Positions 8,528 to 16,363 of a stretch of DNA of 44,760 bases are shown here, piece after piece. The notes beneath the pieces are model-generated. The model saw nothing but the letters and a program-made list of their open reading frames with translations, did no database searches and was not told the DNA's origin. Position numbers and translations under genes: made by a program. This DNA is from a virus. The stretch covers positions 1-44,760 of the IMG/VR virus record IMGVR_UViG_3300047469_000263; one strand, 5' to 3'. Each line of letters opens with the position of its first letter. Position 1 is the stretch's first letter.

Positions 8528-8544
8528 CCCCGCACATGGCGGGG
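8528..8544 (-). terminator. Hairpin between tail genes X and D
   Basis: CCCCGC-5 nt-GCGGGG, followed on the minus strand by a T-rich stretch (TTTCTCGTTT) and then CTGGAG ahead of gene D. It is a weak intrinsic terminator or an RNA processing hairpin. Confidence 0.5.
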
Positions 8545-8564
8545 CTTCGTTACGCGTAACGCGA

Positions 8565-8771
8565 TTAGCCAAACAGCTGCAGCAGCTCGACCGCCGGCGC
8601 CGACAGCTCCGGCAAACGGATCAGCAGGCCGGCGCGGTAGGGCTGCGCCTCCCGGGCCAGATCCGGATTGGCATCAAGCACGGCCTCGACGGTGCCGTTG
8701 AGGTGCCCGTAATGGTGCTGACAGATCACGTCCAGCAGATCCCCGTCAGACGTTCTGCAGGTCGTTGCCAT
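8565..8771 (-). CDS. P2 gpX-like tail protein
   Basis: A 68-residue protein of the tail protein X family: the N-terminal half (TSDGDLLDVICQHHYG) has the LysM-like pattern of this group, which binds near the baseplate hub and helps tail completion. Length matches P2 gpX. It overlaps the end of gene U by 26 bases and precedes gene D, the P2 order U-X-D. Confidence 0.85.
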   Translation of the reverse strand: MATTCRTSDGDLLDVICQHHYGHLNGTVEAVLDANPDLAREAQPYRAGLLIRLPELSAPAVELLQLFG

Positions 8772-9591
8772 AGCTCACAAACTCCAGTGAAAAGCCTTGT
8801 TTGCGCGGAATGCCGCCCGCCAGCAAATGGCTCTGCTCTTCCTCGATATTGACCAGGCACCAATTGCCGAGGACCTCGCCGTAACCCGTGACCAGGTTCA
8901 ACGGCTGAAGGTTGCGGCCGATACTGCGCAGCGTGTTTAGCTGCTTGATCCCGCCCTTGTGCCCGGGAAAGATCGCCCCCTTGAGGGTGATCTTTTCTTC
9001 CCTCAGGCCAACAGCTTGTTGCGCCACGCTACGGCGCAGGCGCTCCTGGCCAGCCCAGCGAAACGACGTTTGCCGACGCAGCTCGTCAAAGGCCGCCGTG
9101 TCCAGGTTGAAGTAATACGGCTGGGCGTTGGGGTGATGTGGCTGGATGATCAGCAGATGCGGATAAGGCGCGACCGCCTCAGCCGCCGGCGTGGCCGAGC
9201 CCACCAGACCACCCGATGGCAGGATGTTGGACAGCGACGGGCTGACCATGCCCGCCACCCGCCCGGCCTCCGACGTGACTTTGCTTGCCATCTGCTTGAA
9301 CGTACCCAGCCTTTCCTGCACCTGGCCAGCGGCCGATACAGCCCGGCCATAAGTCGACGCCACTTGCCCAACGCGGGACTGCGCCACGCTGATACTGCGC
9401 ACAATGCGCCCCAGCTTGGCCCCGACCTCCGGCGGCACAAACGGTATGTTTTCCAGCTCCGAAGCGGCGCCGGTGATACTGCCAATCGCGCCGTTAAGCG
9501 GTCCTAGCATGCCGTCAGCACTCTTACGCCCAGCCTCCCCGGCTGCCACCAGCCCCGTGAGGGCCGATTGCAGCTGTTCCATGTAGGCCAT
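8746..9591 (-). CDS. P2 gpU-like tail terminator protein with N-terminal extension
   Basis: A 281-residue protein. The C-terminal 130-140 residues are of the phage P2 gpU family (tail tube terminator), with the conserved pattern around the FNLDTAAFDELRRQ and FSLEFVSYG segments. The first 140 residues, Ala/Gly/Ser-rich and probably helical, are an extension not found in P2 gpU itself. It lies 9 bp downstream of the tape measure gene and overlaps gene X. It should cap the growing tube and sheath. Confidence 0.8.
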   Translation of the reverse strand: MAYMEQLQSALTGLVAAGEAGRKSADGMLGPLNGAIGSITGAASELENIPFVPPEVGAKLGRIVRSISVAQSRVGQVASTYGRAVSAAGQVQERLGTFKQMASKVTSEAGRVAGMVSPSLSNILPSGGLVGSATPAAEAVAPYPHLLIIQPHHPNAQPYYFNLDTAAFDELRRQTSFRWAGQERLRRSVAQQAVGLREEKITLKGAIFPGHKGGIKQLNTLRSIGRNLQPLNLVTGYGEVLGNWCLVNIEEEQSHLLAGGIPRKQGFSLEFVSYGNDLQNV

Positions 9592-9600
9592 AGACCCTCC

Positions 9601-12600
9601 TTAGACGTGTGGTTGATCGAACAGCTGGGCCGAAGTCATGCGCGCCGACGTTTCACGCAACCAGCCCTCAAACAGCTGCTTAACGCCCGATTCCAGCTCG
9701 CGCAGCAGCTGACCGGGCTCCTTCACATCGCCCTGCACGGTGATCGGGATATTCGGCGAGAACGTAAACGACTGATCCACCTTCGGCGCCGGTGCCGGCG
9801 CAGCCTTGGCGGGCTTGGCCAGTTCGGGCATCCGAGGCGCCGGCGCTGCAGACTTGGCCACCATGTCGCGCACCACGTCGCCCAGCCCGGCCGGCAGGGT
9901 CGCCGGCTGGGGAAAGGCTTGAGGCGCTACGACTGCGGCCGCTGGCTGACGCTCTCGGTTGTCGACCACCATAGGCGCCACAGCAGGCGCCTTGGACGGT
10001 TGAGCTTGCGGCCGTACCAGGTCCGCACCCGGGAATCGCACCTTGTTGGCCGTCAGCGCCGGCACCCGGAACGGGTCCTTTTCCTCCGGCACAGACGCCA
10101 CTGCAGGCTCCACCGGCGCCGGGGTGGCCACGGCTCGCACCGTGTCGCCCAGCTTCGGCGGCTCCTGTAGGGCCGGCACTGGCTCGGCCGCCGGCTCAGG
10201 TTGAACCGGCGGACGCACCAGCGGCGCACCCGGGAATCGCACCTTGCTGGCCGTCAGCGCCGGCACCTGGAACGGGGCCTTTTCCTCGGGGGCAGACGAC
10301 ACCGCAGGCGCCACCGGCGCCGGGGTGGCCACGGCTCGCACCGTGTCGCCCAGCTTCGGCGGCTCCTGCAGGGCCAGCATTGGCTCGGCCGCCGGCTCGG
10401 GTTGAACCGGCGGACGCACCAGCGGCGCACCCGGGAATCGCACCTTGCTGGCCGTCAGCGCCGGCACCTGGAACGGGTCCTTTTCCTCGGGGGCAGGCGC
10501 CACCGGCGCCGGGGTGGCCACGGCTCGCACCGTGCCGCCCAGCTTCGGCGGCTCCTGCAGGGCCGGCACTGGCTCGGCCGCCGGCTCGGGTTGAACCGGC
10601 GGACGCACCAGCGGCGCATCCGGGAATCGCACCTTGTTGGCCGTCAGCGCCGGCACCCGGAACGGGTCCTTTTCCTCCGGGGCAGGCGACACCCCAGGCT
10701 CTACCGGCGCCGGGGTGGCCACGGCTCGCACCGTCTCGCCCAGTTTCGGCGGCTCCTGCAGGGCCTGCACTGGTTCGGCCGCCGGCGCCGGTTTAGCCTC
10801 GGCGGTCGGCTTGTCCTCCGGAACCGGGGGCAGCGTTACGCGTAACGTTTCTCCCGGTGCCGGCGGCAGGCTTTCCGCCTCCGGCCTGGCCTTCTCTTCG
10901 GTCTTCTCGTCGGCCTTCTCTTCGGGCTGCTCTTCGCCGAACCACTGCTTACCCAGCCAGCTGCCCAGCGATTCACCGCCCAACCCGCCCAACATGGCGC
11001 CGACGGCACCGCCAACGGCAGTGCCAATGACTGGCACGACCGAGCCAATAGCAGCCCCGGCCGCAGCCCCCGCGAGCGTACCCGCGAGACTGCCGGCGGC
11101 GCCGCCGTAACCCTCGGCCTTTTCGTCTTGGGTCTTGGCATTCACCGCCACATCGAGCGCGTTCGCGCCAGCGTCCATCAGGTTGCCGCCGGGCAGGCGC
11201 TTGGCGAGGCGTGTCACGCCACGCACATAGCGCACTGCCTTGCCCAGCTCATCCGCCCCGGTCAGCGCAGCCGACGCTGCAGGCAGCGACTTGGGCCTGG
11301 CTGCCGGCGCCTTGGGGGCCTCGACCGCTGCTGCAGGCTGAACCGTGACGCCCTGTTTCGTCGCGCGCCGGCGCTCCCGGCGGCGACTTCTGCGACTCCC
11401 CTTAGCAGGCTCTGCAGGGGCCCTATTTGCAACGCTACCGCCAACCCCGCCGAACGCATCGGCGTTAACCACGAACACGCGCTGCGGACCGCTGCCGGTC
11501 GCCTCGCTGTCGTTGGCCGGGGCCGATTCGGCCGAGCGGGCAGAAAACACCTTACCCAGCGCGCCAAGGCCGGTGTCGACCACCTTGTTGCCGGTCTTGG
11601 GCAGCTCGATGGGCGCACGATTACCACGGCCGGCCATATGCTCCAGGCCGCGACCGCGCGTAATGTTGAGCACCCCGCGCCCGATTCTCACAGCACTGGA
11701 CGCGGTCTTGAACGCCATCACCCCCGCCGTGATGGCGGCGATGCCCAGGACCACCGACTGGAAGTTGTCCGTCAGCGAGGTGATGCCACGGGCCAGCTTG
11801 GTCAGCCCCTTGGCGGCCAGGTCAGTGGCCGGGCGGATGGCATCGCCGATGCTGCGCATCGAGTCGTCCACCGCCTGGCCCAGCTCGGCCCACTGCTGCG
11901 CCGAACTCTCGCGACGCTCGGCCAGGTTCTTGTCGAGAATCCCCGAGGCCTTTTGCGAGTCGGCTTTCAGTTCCTCATACAAGCCCCGGTTTTGCCCATA
12001 GGCCGTGAGCGCGGCCTTGACCTGCATGTCGGCAAAGATATCGCCGGTGCGCAGGGTCTTCTCCAAGGCCTCTAGTGCGACTTTGGCCTTCTCCGGGTCC
12101 ACCTCCTTGTCGATCTTGGCCTTAGCGTCCTCGATCTTTTTGGCCTTCGCGGGGTCGGTCGCCTCGACGTACTTCATGGCCAGGGCCATGGACGACTCGA
12201 TAACGCTCATGCCCTTCTGCAGACCGGTGTTCAGCGAGGCTTGATAGTCAATCCCTACGTCGCTGTAGGCCTTGACCACGTCGCCGGAGCCGATCTTTTC
12301 CATCCAGTTCTTGAAGTTGTTCGCGGCTTCGTCCGAGCTGCCAGCGGTCTTCATTTGAACCTGCAGCATCGCGCTCAGGGACGTGACCGACTCCAAGCCG
12401 GTGATGCCGTTCTTCTCCATGCCGGCCAGCAGCTGCGGGAACCACTTGGCCATGTCACTGGCCTCAAAGCTGCCCGCCTGGCCTTGGTAGGCGATAGCCT
12501 CCAGAGCCTGCTGCATCACCTTCGGATCGCTGATCTTGGCGTTTTGCTGCAGCGCCATGATCATCGACGCGGTGTCGACGCCCGAGGCGCCTTGGCCCAC

Positions 12601-13242
12601 GGCGAACTTGGCCGCTACCGGCGCATACGACAGCGCCTTGTCCAGCTCCATGCCGGCGCCGACCAACTGGTTGACCAGATCCGCCACGTCATTGCGCGAC
12701 ATGCCGGTGTCTTTCGACGTGTCGATCACCGTCCGGGTTAGCTGGGCTTCCTCTGGCTTGTTGACGATATCGGCCTTGATCGCAATGTCACGGATCACCG
12801 CCTGATAGTTCGCGCTGATCATCGTCGGCACAGCGGCCATGCCCGTGGCAACCACGGCCTGGCCGATGTTCGACTTCATCGACTCTTTGCCCGCCTGCAG
12901 CTGCTGGTGACCCTTTAGCTGCAGATCGGCGGCCTTAGCCTGCTGCCCCAGGCGCTGATACTCGCGACTGAGGCGGCCGACCTCGACGCCCTGCTTGCGC
13001 AAGGACTCCAGGTTGCTGTCGAGCTTTTTTAACAGCTTGTCGGCGCCGGCGGCGCCGCTATCGTGCGCGCGCTTCCATTCCTCGCGCAACTTGATGGTTT
13101 CGCCAATGGTGCTTTTGAGCACCTTGGCCTTGTTGCCCTTGGCCTCCAGTTTCTGGATGCCGTTTTCGACGGTTTTGAACGCGGAGCCGACCGATGAGGC
13201 GACGGCGCCACCAATGACCAGCATCAAAGGCTTTAGTGCCAT
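9601..13242 (-). CDS. Tail tape measure protein (P2 gpT-like)
   Basis: A 1213-residue tape measure protein of the TP901/P2 gpT class, the ruler for tail length. The N-terminal third is helical and Lys/Glu-rich, with the family's motif around VADLVNQLVGAGM and VAAKFAVGQGAS. Hydrophobic Gly/Ala segments follow (AGTLAGAAAGAAIGSVVPVIG region), then about 270 residues of Pro/Ala-rich tandem repeats before a C-terminal helical segment. AGGGGG lies 6 bases before ATG 13242. It follows the E/E' chaperone frame, as is usual because the chaperone coats it. The four-unit repeat insert is unusual (see the repeat entry). Confidence 0.92.
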   Translation of the reverse strand: MALKPLMLVIGGAVASSVGSAFKTVENGIQKLEAKGNKAKVLKSTIGETIKLREEWKRAHDSGAAGADKLLKKLDSNLESLRKQGVEVGRLSREYQRLGQQAKAADLQLKGHQQLQAGKESMKSNIGQAVVATGMAAVPTMISANYQAVIRDIAIKADIVNKPEEAQLTRTVIDTSKDTGMSRNDVADLVNQLVGAGMELDKALSYAPVAAKFAVGQGASGVDTASMIMALQQNAKISDPKVMQQALEAIAYQGQAGSFEASDMAKWFPQLLAGMEKNGITGLESVTSLSAMLQVQMKTAGSSDEAANNFKNWMEKIGSGDVVKAYSDVGIDYQASLNTGLQKGMSVIESSMALAMKYVEATDPAKAKKIEDAKAKIDKEVDPEKAKVALEALEKTLRTGDIFADMQVKAALTAYGQNRGLYEELKADSQKASGILDKNLAERRESSAQQWAELGQAVDDSMRSIGDAIRPATDLAAKGLTKLARGITSLTDNFQSVVLGIAAITAGVMAFKTASSAVRIGRGVLNITRGRGLEHMAGRGNRAPIELPKTGNKVVDTGLGALGKVFSARSAESAPANDSEATGSGPQRVFVVNADAFGGVGGSVANRAPAEPAKGSRRSRRRERRRATKQGVTVQPAAAVEAPKAPAARPKSLPAASAALTGADELGKAVRYVRGVTRLAKRLPGGNLMDAGANALDVAVNAKTQDEKAEGYGGAAGSLAGTLAGAAAGAAIGSVVPVIGTAVGGAVGAMLGGLGGESLGSWLGKQWFGEEQPEEKADEKTEEKARPEAESLPPAPGETLRVTLPPVPEDKPTAEAKPAPAAEPVQALQEPPKLGETVRAVATPAPVEPGVSPAPEEKDPFRVPALTANKVRFPDAPLVRPPVQPEPAAEPVPALQEPPKLGGTVRAVATPAPVAPAPEEKDPFQVPALTASKVRFPGAPLVRPPVQPEPAAEPMLALQEPPKLGDTVRAVATPAPVAPAVSSAPEEKAPFQVPALTASKVRFPGAPLVRPPVQPEPAAEPVPALQEPPKLGDTVRAVATPAPVEPAVASVPEEKDPFRVPALTANKVRFPGADLVRPQAQPSKAPAVAPMVVDNRERQPAAAVVAPQAFPQPATLPAGLGDVVRDMVAKSAAPAPRMPELAKPAKAAPAPAPKVDQSFTFSPNIPITVQGDVKEPGQLLRELESGVKQLFEGWLRETSARMTSAQLFDQPHV
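10031..10800 (-). repeat. Four tandem 201/189-bp repeats inside tape measure gene
   Basis: The phrase GGGAATCGCACCTT recurs at 10031, 10232, 10433 and 10622, and GGCTCCTG at 10160, 10361, 10550 and 10751, giving units of 201, 201, 189 and about 180 bp. The units are nearly identical at the DNA level. Each encodes about 67 residues rich in Pro, Ala and Glu, with EEKDPF, VPALTA and KVRFP motifs. All unit lengths are multiples of three, so copy-number change would keep the frame. Confidence 0.9.
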
Positions 13243-13261
13243 TGCCTACCCCCTTGCCGGC

Positions 13262-13670
13262 TCAATCCGTGAGCCACCAGACCATGTCCGCGTAGGTCAT
13301 GGTCATGATTTCCTCAGACGAGAAATTGAACTCAGCCGCTAGACGCTTGGCCGCTTGCTTTTGCGTGGCGGGATCAAAGCTCGTCGTCTCGCACCAGAAA
13401 CGTGTAACCGACCGCCAGGCGGTTGTAGTCCTTGTAGGTCAGGCCCTCCAGGTCCTTCACGCCGACCTCGGCCAGGGAGGCGAACAGGTTCAGCTCACGC
13501 TGCTCATCATCGCCGCCAGAGGTCTGGGTCGAGATGCGGATATCGCGCACGGTCGGCGCGCGCAGGGTGATTTGATCCAGGGTGACGCCGTTCAGCTCGG
13601 ACGGCTTGGTCAGGGTTACGGTAACGCGGTCAGCTTCCAGCTTGATGTACTTCGGCAGTGGCTTGCTCAT
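13262..13670 (-). CDS. Tail assembly chaperone long form E+E' (putative +1 frameshift)
   Basis: Gene E ends with GAG CTT TGA. Skipping one base at CTT-T continues in an open frame of 37 codons (DPATQKQAAKRLAAEF ... VWWLTD) to a TGA at 13262-13264, giving a protein of about 135 residues. The extension has no ATG, GTG or TTG start except two ATGs near its end, so it can only be made as a fusion. Long/short pairs from frameshifting immediately upstream of the tape measure gene are a near-universal feature of phages with long tails. CTT TGA is the slip site used for +1 frameshifting in prfB. The frameshift itself is inferred. Confidence 0.65.
13374..13670 (-). CDS. Tail assembly chaperone, short form (gpE-like)
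   Basis: A 98-residue protein in the position of P2 gpE, between the tail tube and the tape measure genes. It contains the family's patterns PTVRDIR and DLEGLTYKDYNRL and is predicted to bind the tape measure protein during tail assembly. It resembles the Mu gp41 / phage tail assembly chaperone group. It has its own start (ATG 13670). The last codons, CTT TGA, are the suggested frameshift point to the long form. Confidence 0.82.
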   Translation of the reverse strand: MSKPLPKYIKLEADRVTVTLTKPSELNGVTLDQITLRAPTVRDIRISTQTSGGDDEQRELNLFASLAEVGVKDLEGLTYKDYNRLAVGYTFLVRDDEL

Positions 13671-13715
13671 GACAGGGTGTCCTTGATTTGAAAAGGTGTG
13701 CGAAAGGGTTGGGGG

Positions 13716-14225
13716 TTACAGGCCGAGGTCGCGGCGCTGGTCAGCCAGCTGGTCGACGCCGTTAATCACGCGCTTCATACCCGTCGGGTCGATCTCGTAG
13801 ATCATTTCGCCGCCGACTTCGAGCTTGTAATAGGTCACGGCAATGGCGTGCTTGATTTCAGCCTTGTCGCCCGCCTTCCAATCGCCCATATCGATCTCTT
13901 TCAGGGTGCCGCGCAGGGTGACGACAACCGATTTGGTTTGTCCCTTCTGGATCTTGTAAGACCCACGGAACGTGCCGTTGAAGGCGTTACCGTCGGCCAG
14001 GCCGAAGAACTTCAACGAGTCCTTACGCACCCCGGTGGTGGTGAAGTTGGACTCCATTTTTTCCATGCCCATATCCAGCTCGATCGGCATGTCCATGCCG
14101 CCGGCGCGGTGCTCTTCGGTCTTGAGCGTGAGCTTGGGCAAGGTCAGGCTGGGCACGTCGCCCTGAAAACTCGTGCCGTCGACGAACAAGTTAAGGTTGG
14201 CCAGTGTTTCGGGAATCATTGCCAT
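13716..14225 (-). CDS. Major tail tube protein (P2 gpFII-like)
   Basis: A 169-residue protein of the phage major tail tube family: the N-terminus NLNLFVDGTSFQG, a central DMPIELDMGMEKME segment and a C-terminal part with EIDMGDWKAG match the gpFII pattern. It polymerises into the inner tube through which DNA passes. It lies 14 bp after the sheath gene, an arrangement shared with P2 (FI-FII). Confidence 0.92.
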   Translation of the reverse strand: MAMIPETLANLNLFVDGTSFQGDVPSLTLPKLTLKTEEHRAGGMDMPIELDMGMEKMESNFTTTGVRKDSLKFFGLADGNAFNGTFRGSYKIQKGQTKSVVVTLRGTLKEIDMGDWKAGDKAEIKHAIAVTYYKLEVGGEMIYEIDPTGMKRVINGVDQLADQRRDLGL

Positions 14226-14239
14226 GGGTCATGCGCTCC

Positions 14240-15412
14240 TTATGCGACTTGATCGAGGACTTCGGTCAGCCATTGATTGGTGATTTCGATGCGGAAATTC
14301 GGGTTCTCAGCCGGCGGAACGTCGGTGAAGCGAATGTTCCAAAACACCTTGCCCTGCTCCAGCTGGCTGGCCGTGTTGAGCGCGGGGTCGGCATAGACCT
14401 CAAAGTTGATGATTGCGCCCTGCGATTTCAGGTCGCGCATAAAGGCCTGCAGGCCTTCGGTGACGTCGCGGATGTAGGTCGAGGTAATCGCGCGGTCGAC
14501 CGCCCACTTGTGCCCGTACAAGATGGCGTCCATGACCATATCCATGGTGCGCACGCGGGTCACAAACGACCACTTAGCATCACTCGACAGGGTGCGGTTG
14601 CCCCACAGGCGGAACCCGTCATCGCGAATGATCGTCGCGATATTGGCGTTGTTCAGCAGGTTGGCCCGGCAGCTCTCGTCGCCGTCCAGGTACTCGACCG
14701 CGCGCGTGGTACCGGTGATGCCGACAAACTCCTTGTTCGACGGCGAGGCCCAAAAGCCGTATTCGCGGTCGGTGTAGGCGAACAGACCCGCCGCCCAGGC
14801 TGACGCCGGCGCATCGACGGTCTTGCTGGTCACGGTGTCCCACACCTGCACGCCGGGATCGACCATAAACAAGCGCTTGGAGCCGAAAAGTTTGGCGTAG
14901 GTGGTGGCCGCTTCGTCGGTCGTGCCGGGCCCGTCAATGATGCCGATCGCGCGCAGCTTGCCGGCCAGCGCATCGATCGCGGTGGCCACCGCCTGTGTAG
15001 CGCTGTGCTTGGGCGCGATGATCAGCCGCGGCTGGGCGTTGAAACGGCTCTTGCCATCGAGCAGCGCCTGCAGGCCGGTACGTTTGCCACCGACCTGAAC
15101 GCCGCCAACGATCGAGGACGTCTGCGCGGCCGCGTCGACGGCCTTGGCCACGCCCGATGCAACAATCACCGCTTTGGAACGGGTGTAGATCGCCAGGCAA
15201 GACTTGGTCATCGCCGAGTCAGGACCGAAGGCGGCAATCGCCTCGCGCTCGTTGGTGATCAGCACCAAGTCGCCGGCCTTGGCCGTGGCGTTCACGCCCT
15301 CGGTGAAGGTGTCGACCAAGCCAATGATCGAAGAGGAAGGCAGCGCGATGTTGCGCGCGCCGCTGTCGACGTTCGTTACGGTAACGCCGTGAAAAAAACC
15401 AGATGAGGCCAT
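14240..15412 (-). CDS. Tail sheath protein (P2 gpFI-like)
   Basis: A 390-residue contractile sheath protein. Typical features are an N-terminal handshake segment (GVTVTNVDSGARNIALPSSS), an internal ITGTTRAVEYLDGD region, and the C-terminal FWNIRFTDVPPAENPNFRIE stretch ending in LTEVLDQVA. Its presence makes the virion a myophage. ATG 15412 is preceded by CTGGAG; the longer open frame upstream lacks sheath-like sequence. It shares a late operon with the tube gene. Confidence 0.93.
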   Translation of the reverse strand: MASSGFFHGVTVTNVDSGARNIALPSSSIIGLVDTFTEGVNATAKAGDLVLITNEREAIAAFGPDSAMTKSCLAIYTRSKAVIVASGVAKAVDAAAQTSSIVGGVQVGGKRTGLQALLDGKSRFNAQPRLIIAPKHSATQAVATAIDALAGKLRAIGIIDGPGTTDEAATTYAKLFGSKRLFMVDPGVQVWDTVTSKTVDAPASAWAAGLFAYTDREYGFWASPSNKEFVGITGTTRAVEYLDGDESCRANLLNNANIATIIRDDGFRLWGNRTLSSDAKWSFVTRVRTMDMVMDAILYGHKWAVDRAITSTYIRDVTEGLQAFMRDLKSQGAIINFEVYADPALNTASQLEQGKVFWNIRFTDVPPAENPNFRIEITNQWLTEVLDQVA

Positions 15413-15433
15413 TTGAAACTCCAGAAAGCACAA

Positions 15434-15485
15434 GGCCGCGACAGACGCGGCCAAATGAAAACGAAAACGCCCCGACTAGTGGGGC
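15434..15485 (-). terminator. Two hairpins upstream of the sheath gene
   Basis: GCCCC-7 nt-GGGGC (15485-15469), followed on the minus strand by GTTTTCGTTTTC, and GGCCGCG-5 nt-CGCGGCC (15452-15434), followed by TTGTGCTTTCTGGAG, stand in series between the small membrane protein gene and the sheath gene. They are likely attenuating or processing elements in the late operon. Confidence 0.55.
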
Positions 15486-15511
15486 GAATGGTGGGGTTGT
15501 TCGGGTTCGGG

Positions 15512-15823
15512 TCAGAGCAACAGCGGCGCCAGGCAGGCCAGTGCCAGGCATGACACCACCGGGAACAGCAGATCGAGCTGGCCGTCTCGCGACCATGTTC
15601 GAATGTCCAGGGCGCTGTACCAGGGCAGTTCGGTCAGCGTCACGCCTTGCGCCTTGGCGATGGTGCGCTGGGCTTGGGTGAACTCACGACCAGCAAAGAA
15701 GGTGATGCCGGCAGCAGCACCCACCCATTGCCCACTGGGCACGCCCAGCAGGAAGAAGGCCGCCCACAGCACGGCCATGATCAGCACAGCGCACAGCGCG
15801 TGCTCAAGGTTGGTTCGATTCAA
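15512..15823 (-). CDS. Small membrane protein in tail module
   Basis: A 103-residue protein with a hydrophobic segment near the N-terminus (about 8-30), a second Gly/Ala-rich one (about 35-50), and a hydrophobic C-terminal tail (about 85-103). Start choice: TTG at 15823 has GGAG 8 bases upstream, whereas the only ATG nearby is out of frame and closes at once. It sits between the fibre assembly gene and the sheath gene, where P2 has no equivalent. It could be a second holin/antiholin or an exclusion protein; nothing in the sequence decides this. Confidence 0.6.
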   Translation of the reverse strand: MNRTNLEHALCAVLIMAVLWAAFFLLGVPSGQWVGAAAGITFFAGREFTQAQRTIAKAQGVTLTELPWYSALDIRTWSRDGQLDLLFPVVSCLALACLAPLLL

Positions 15824-15848
15824 AGCATTTTCTCCAGGCACAAAAAAA

Positions 15849-15861
15849 CCGCTCAAGGCGG
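15849..15861 (-). terminator. Hairpin with T7 tract before small membrane protein gene
   Basis: On the minus strand CCGC-5 nt-GCGG is followed by seven T and then GTGCCTGGAG, the ribosome binding site of the next gene. This is a short stem but a good U tract, with the same terminator-then-CTGGAG layout as at other late junctions. Confidence 0.55.
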
Positions 15862-15886
15862 CTCGGGGGATGTGAAGGGACGAGGA

Positions 15887-16351
15887 TCAAACGGCGTTGC
15901 CGACCCCGGCAATGCTTTCGTGGATTTGCGCGATCGCGGTGTCAGCCAGCGCCTCGGCGGCGGCGTGACTGGAGGCCTTGAGCACCCGTTGCTTGCCCTT
16001 CAAGCGAGCGGCGCGGATGGCATACAGCGCCGCCTGCCAGGCATCAGCCTCGACAATAATGCTGTCGGCCGCCGCTTGCGGACCCAGCTCGGCGGCGTCG
16101 GCCCAAGCTTGCACCGAGGGCGGCATGACGCCGACGTAACCGCCAGCGGCAAAGGCCTTGGCCTCAGCCGCCGCACGCTCGTACTCCAGGGCGCGCAGCG
16201 AATCACCCAATACCGCACGGCGAGCCACGTCGGCCGTTTGGTCAATCTGCTGACAGGCCGCCACCAGCGCCGCCGCCAGAGGCAGTTGAGAAAACTCGTA
16301 GCCAACATAAAGCTGGCCTTGGTAGGAGAAATTCAGGTCGGTCAATTTCAT
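15887..16351 (-). CDS. Probable tail fibre assembly / chaperone-like protein
   Basis: A 154-residue, Ala-rich helical protein. The middle part (EAKAFAAGGYVG, PPSVQAWADA) has the pattern of the Ala-rich domain that follows short tail proteins in many Pseudomonas phages and is usually annotated as tail or fibre-assembly associated. It is placed directly after the fibre/spike gene, the usual site of a fibre chaperone. AAGGAT precedes ATG 16351. The function is inferred from position and general resemblance only. Confidence 0.6.
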   Translation of the reverse strand: MKLTDLNFSYQGQLYVGYEFSQLPLAAALVAACQQIDQTADVARRAVLGDSLRALEYERAAAEAKAFAAGGYVGVMPPSVQAWADAAELGPQAAADSIIVEADAWQAALYAIRAARLKGKQRVLKASSHAAAEALADTAIAQIHESIAGVGNAV

Positions 16352-16363
16352 AACTGCAGATCC

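Noticed and set aside
10031-10800. CRISPR-like array
   Set aside because: Units are about 200 bp, contiguous and coding, without short repeats separated by unique spacers. I saw no CRISPR array or cas gene elsewhere in the window.
9568-10845. Plus-strand frames with Arg/His-rich repeats
   Set aside because: They mirror the tandem repeats of the tape measure gene on the opposite strand and have no ribosome site or sensible composition.
11128-12075. 315-codon plus-strand frame
   Set aside because: Antisense to the conserved part of the tape measure gene; no start signal.
13374-13433. A P2-style -1 frameshift in gene E
   Set aside because: No slippery heptamer is present and the -1 frame closes at a TAG about a dozen codons after the gene E stop; only the +1 (or -2) frame leads to the conserved extension.
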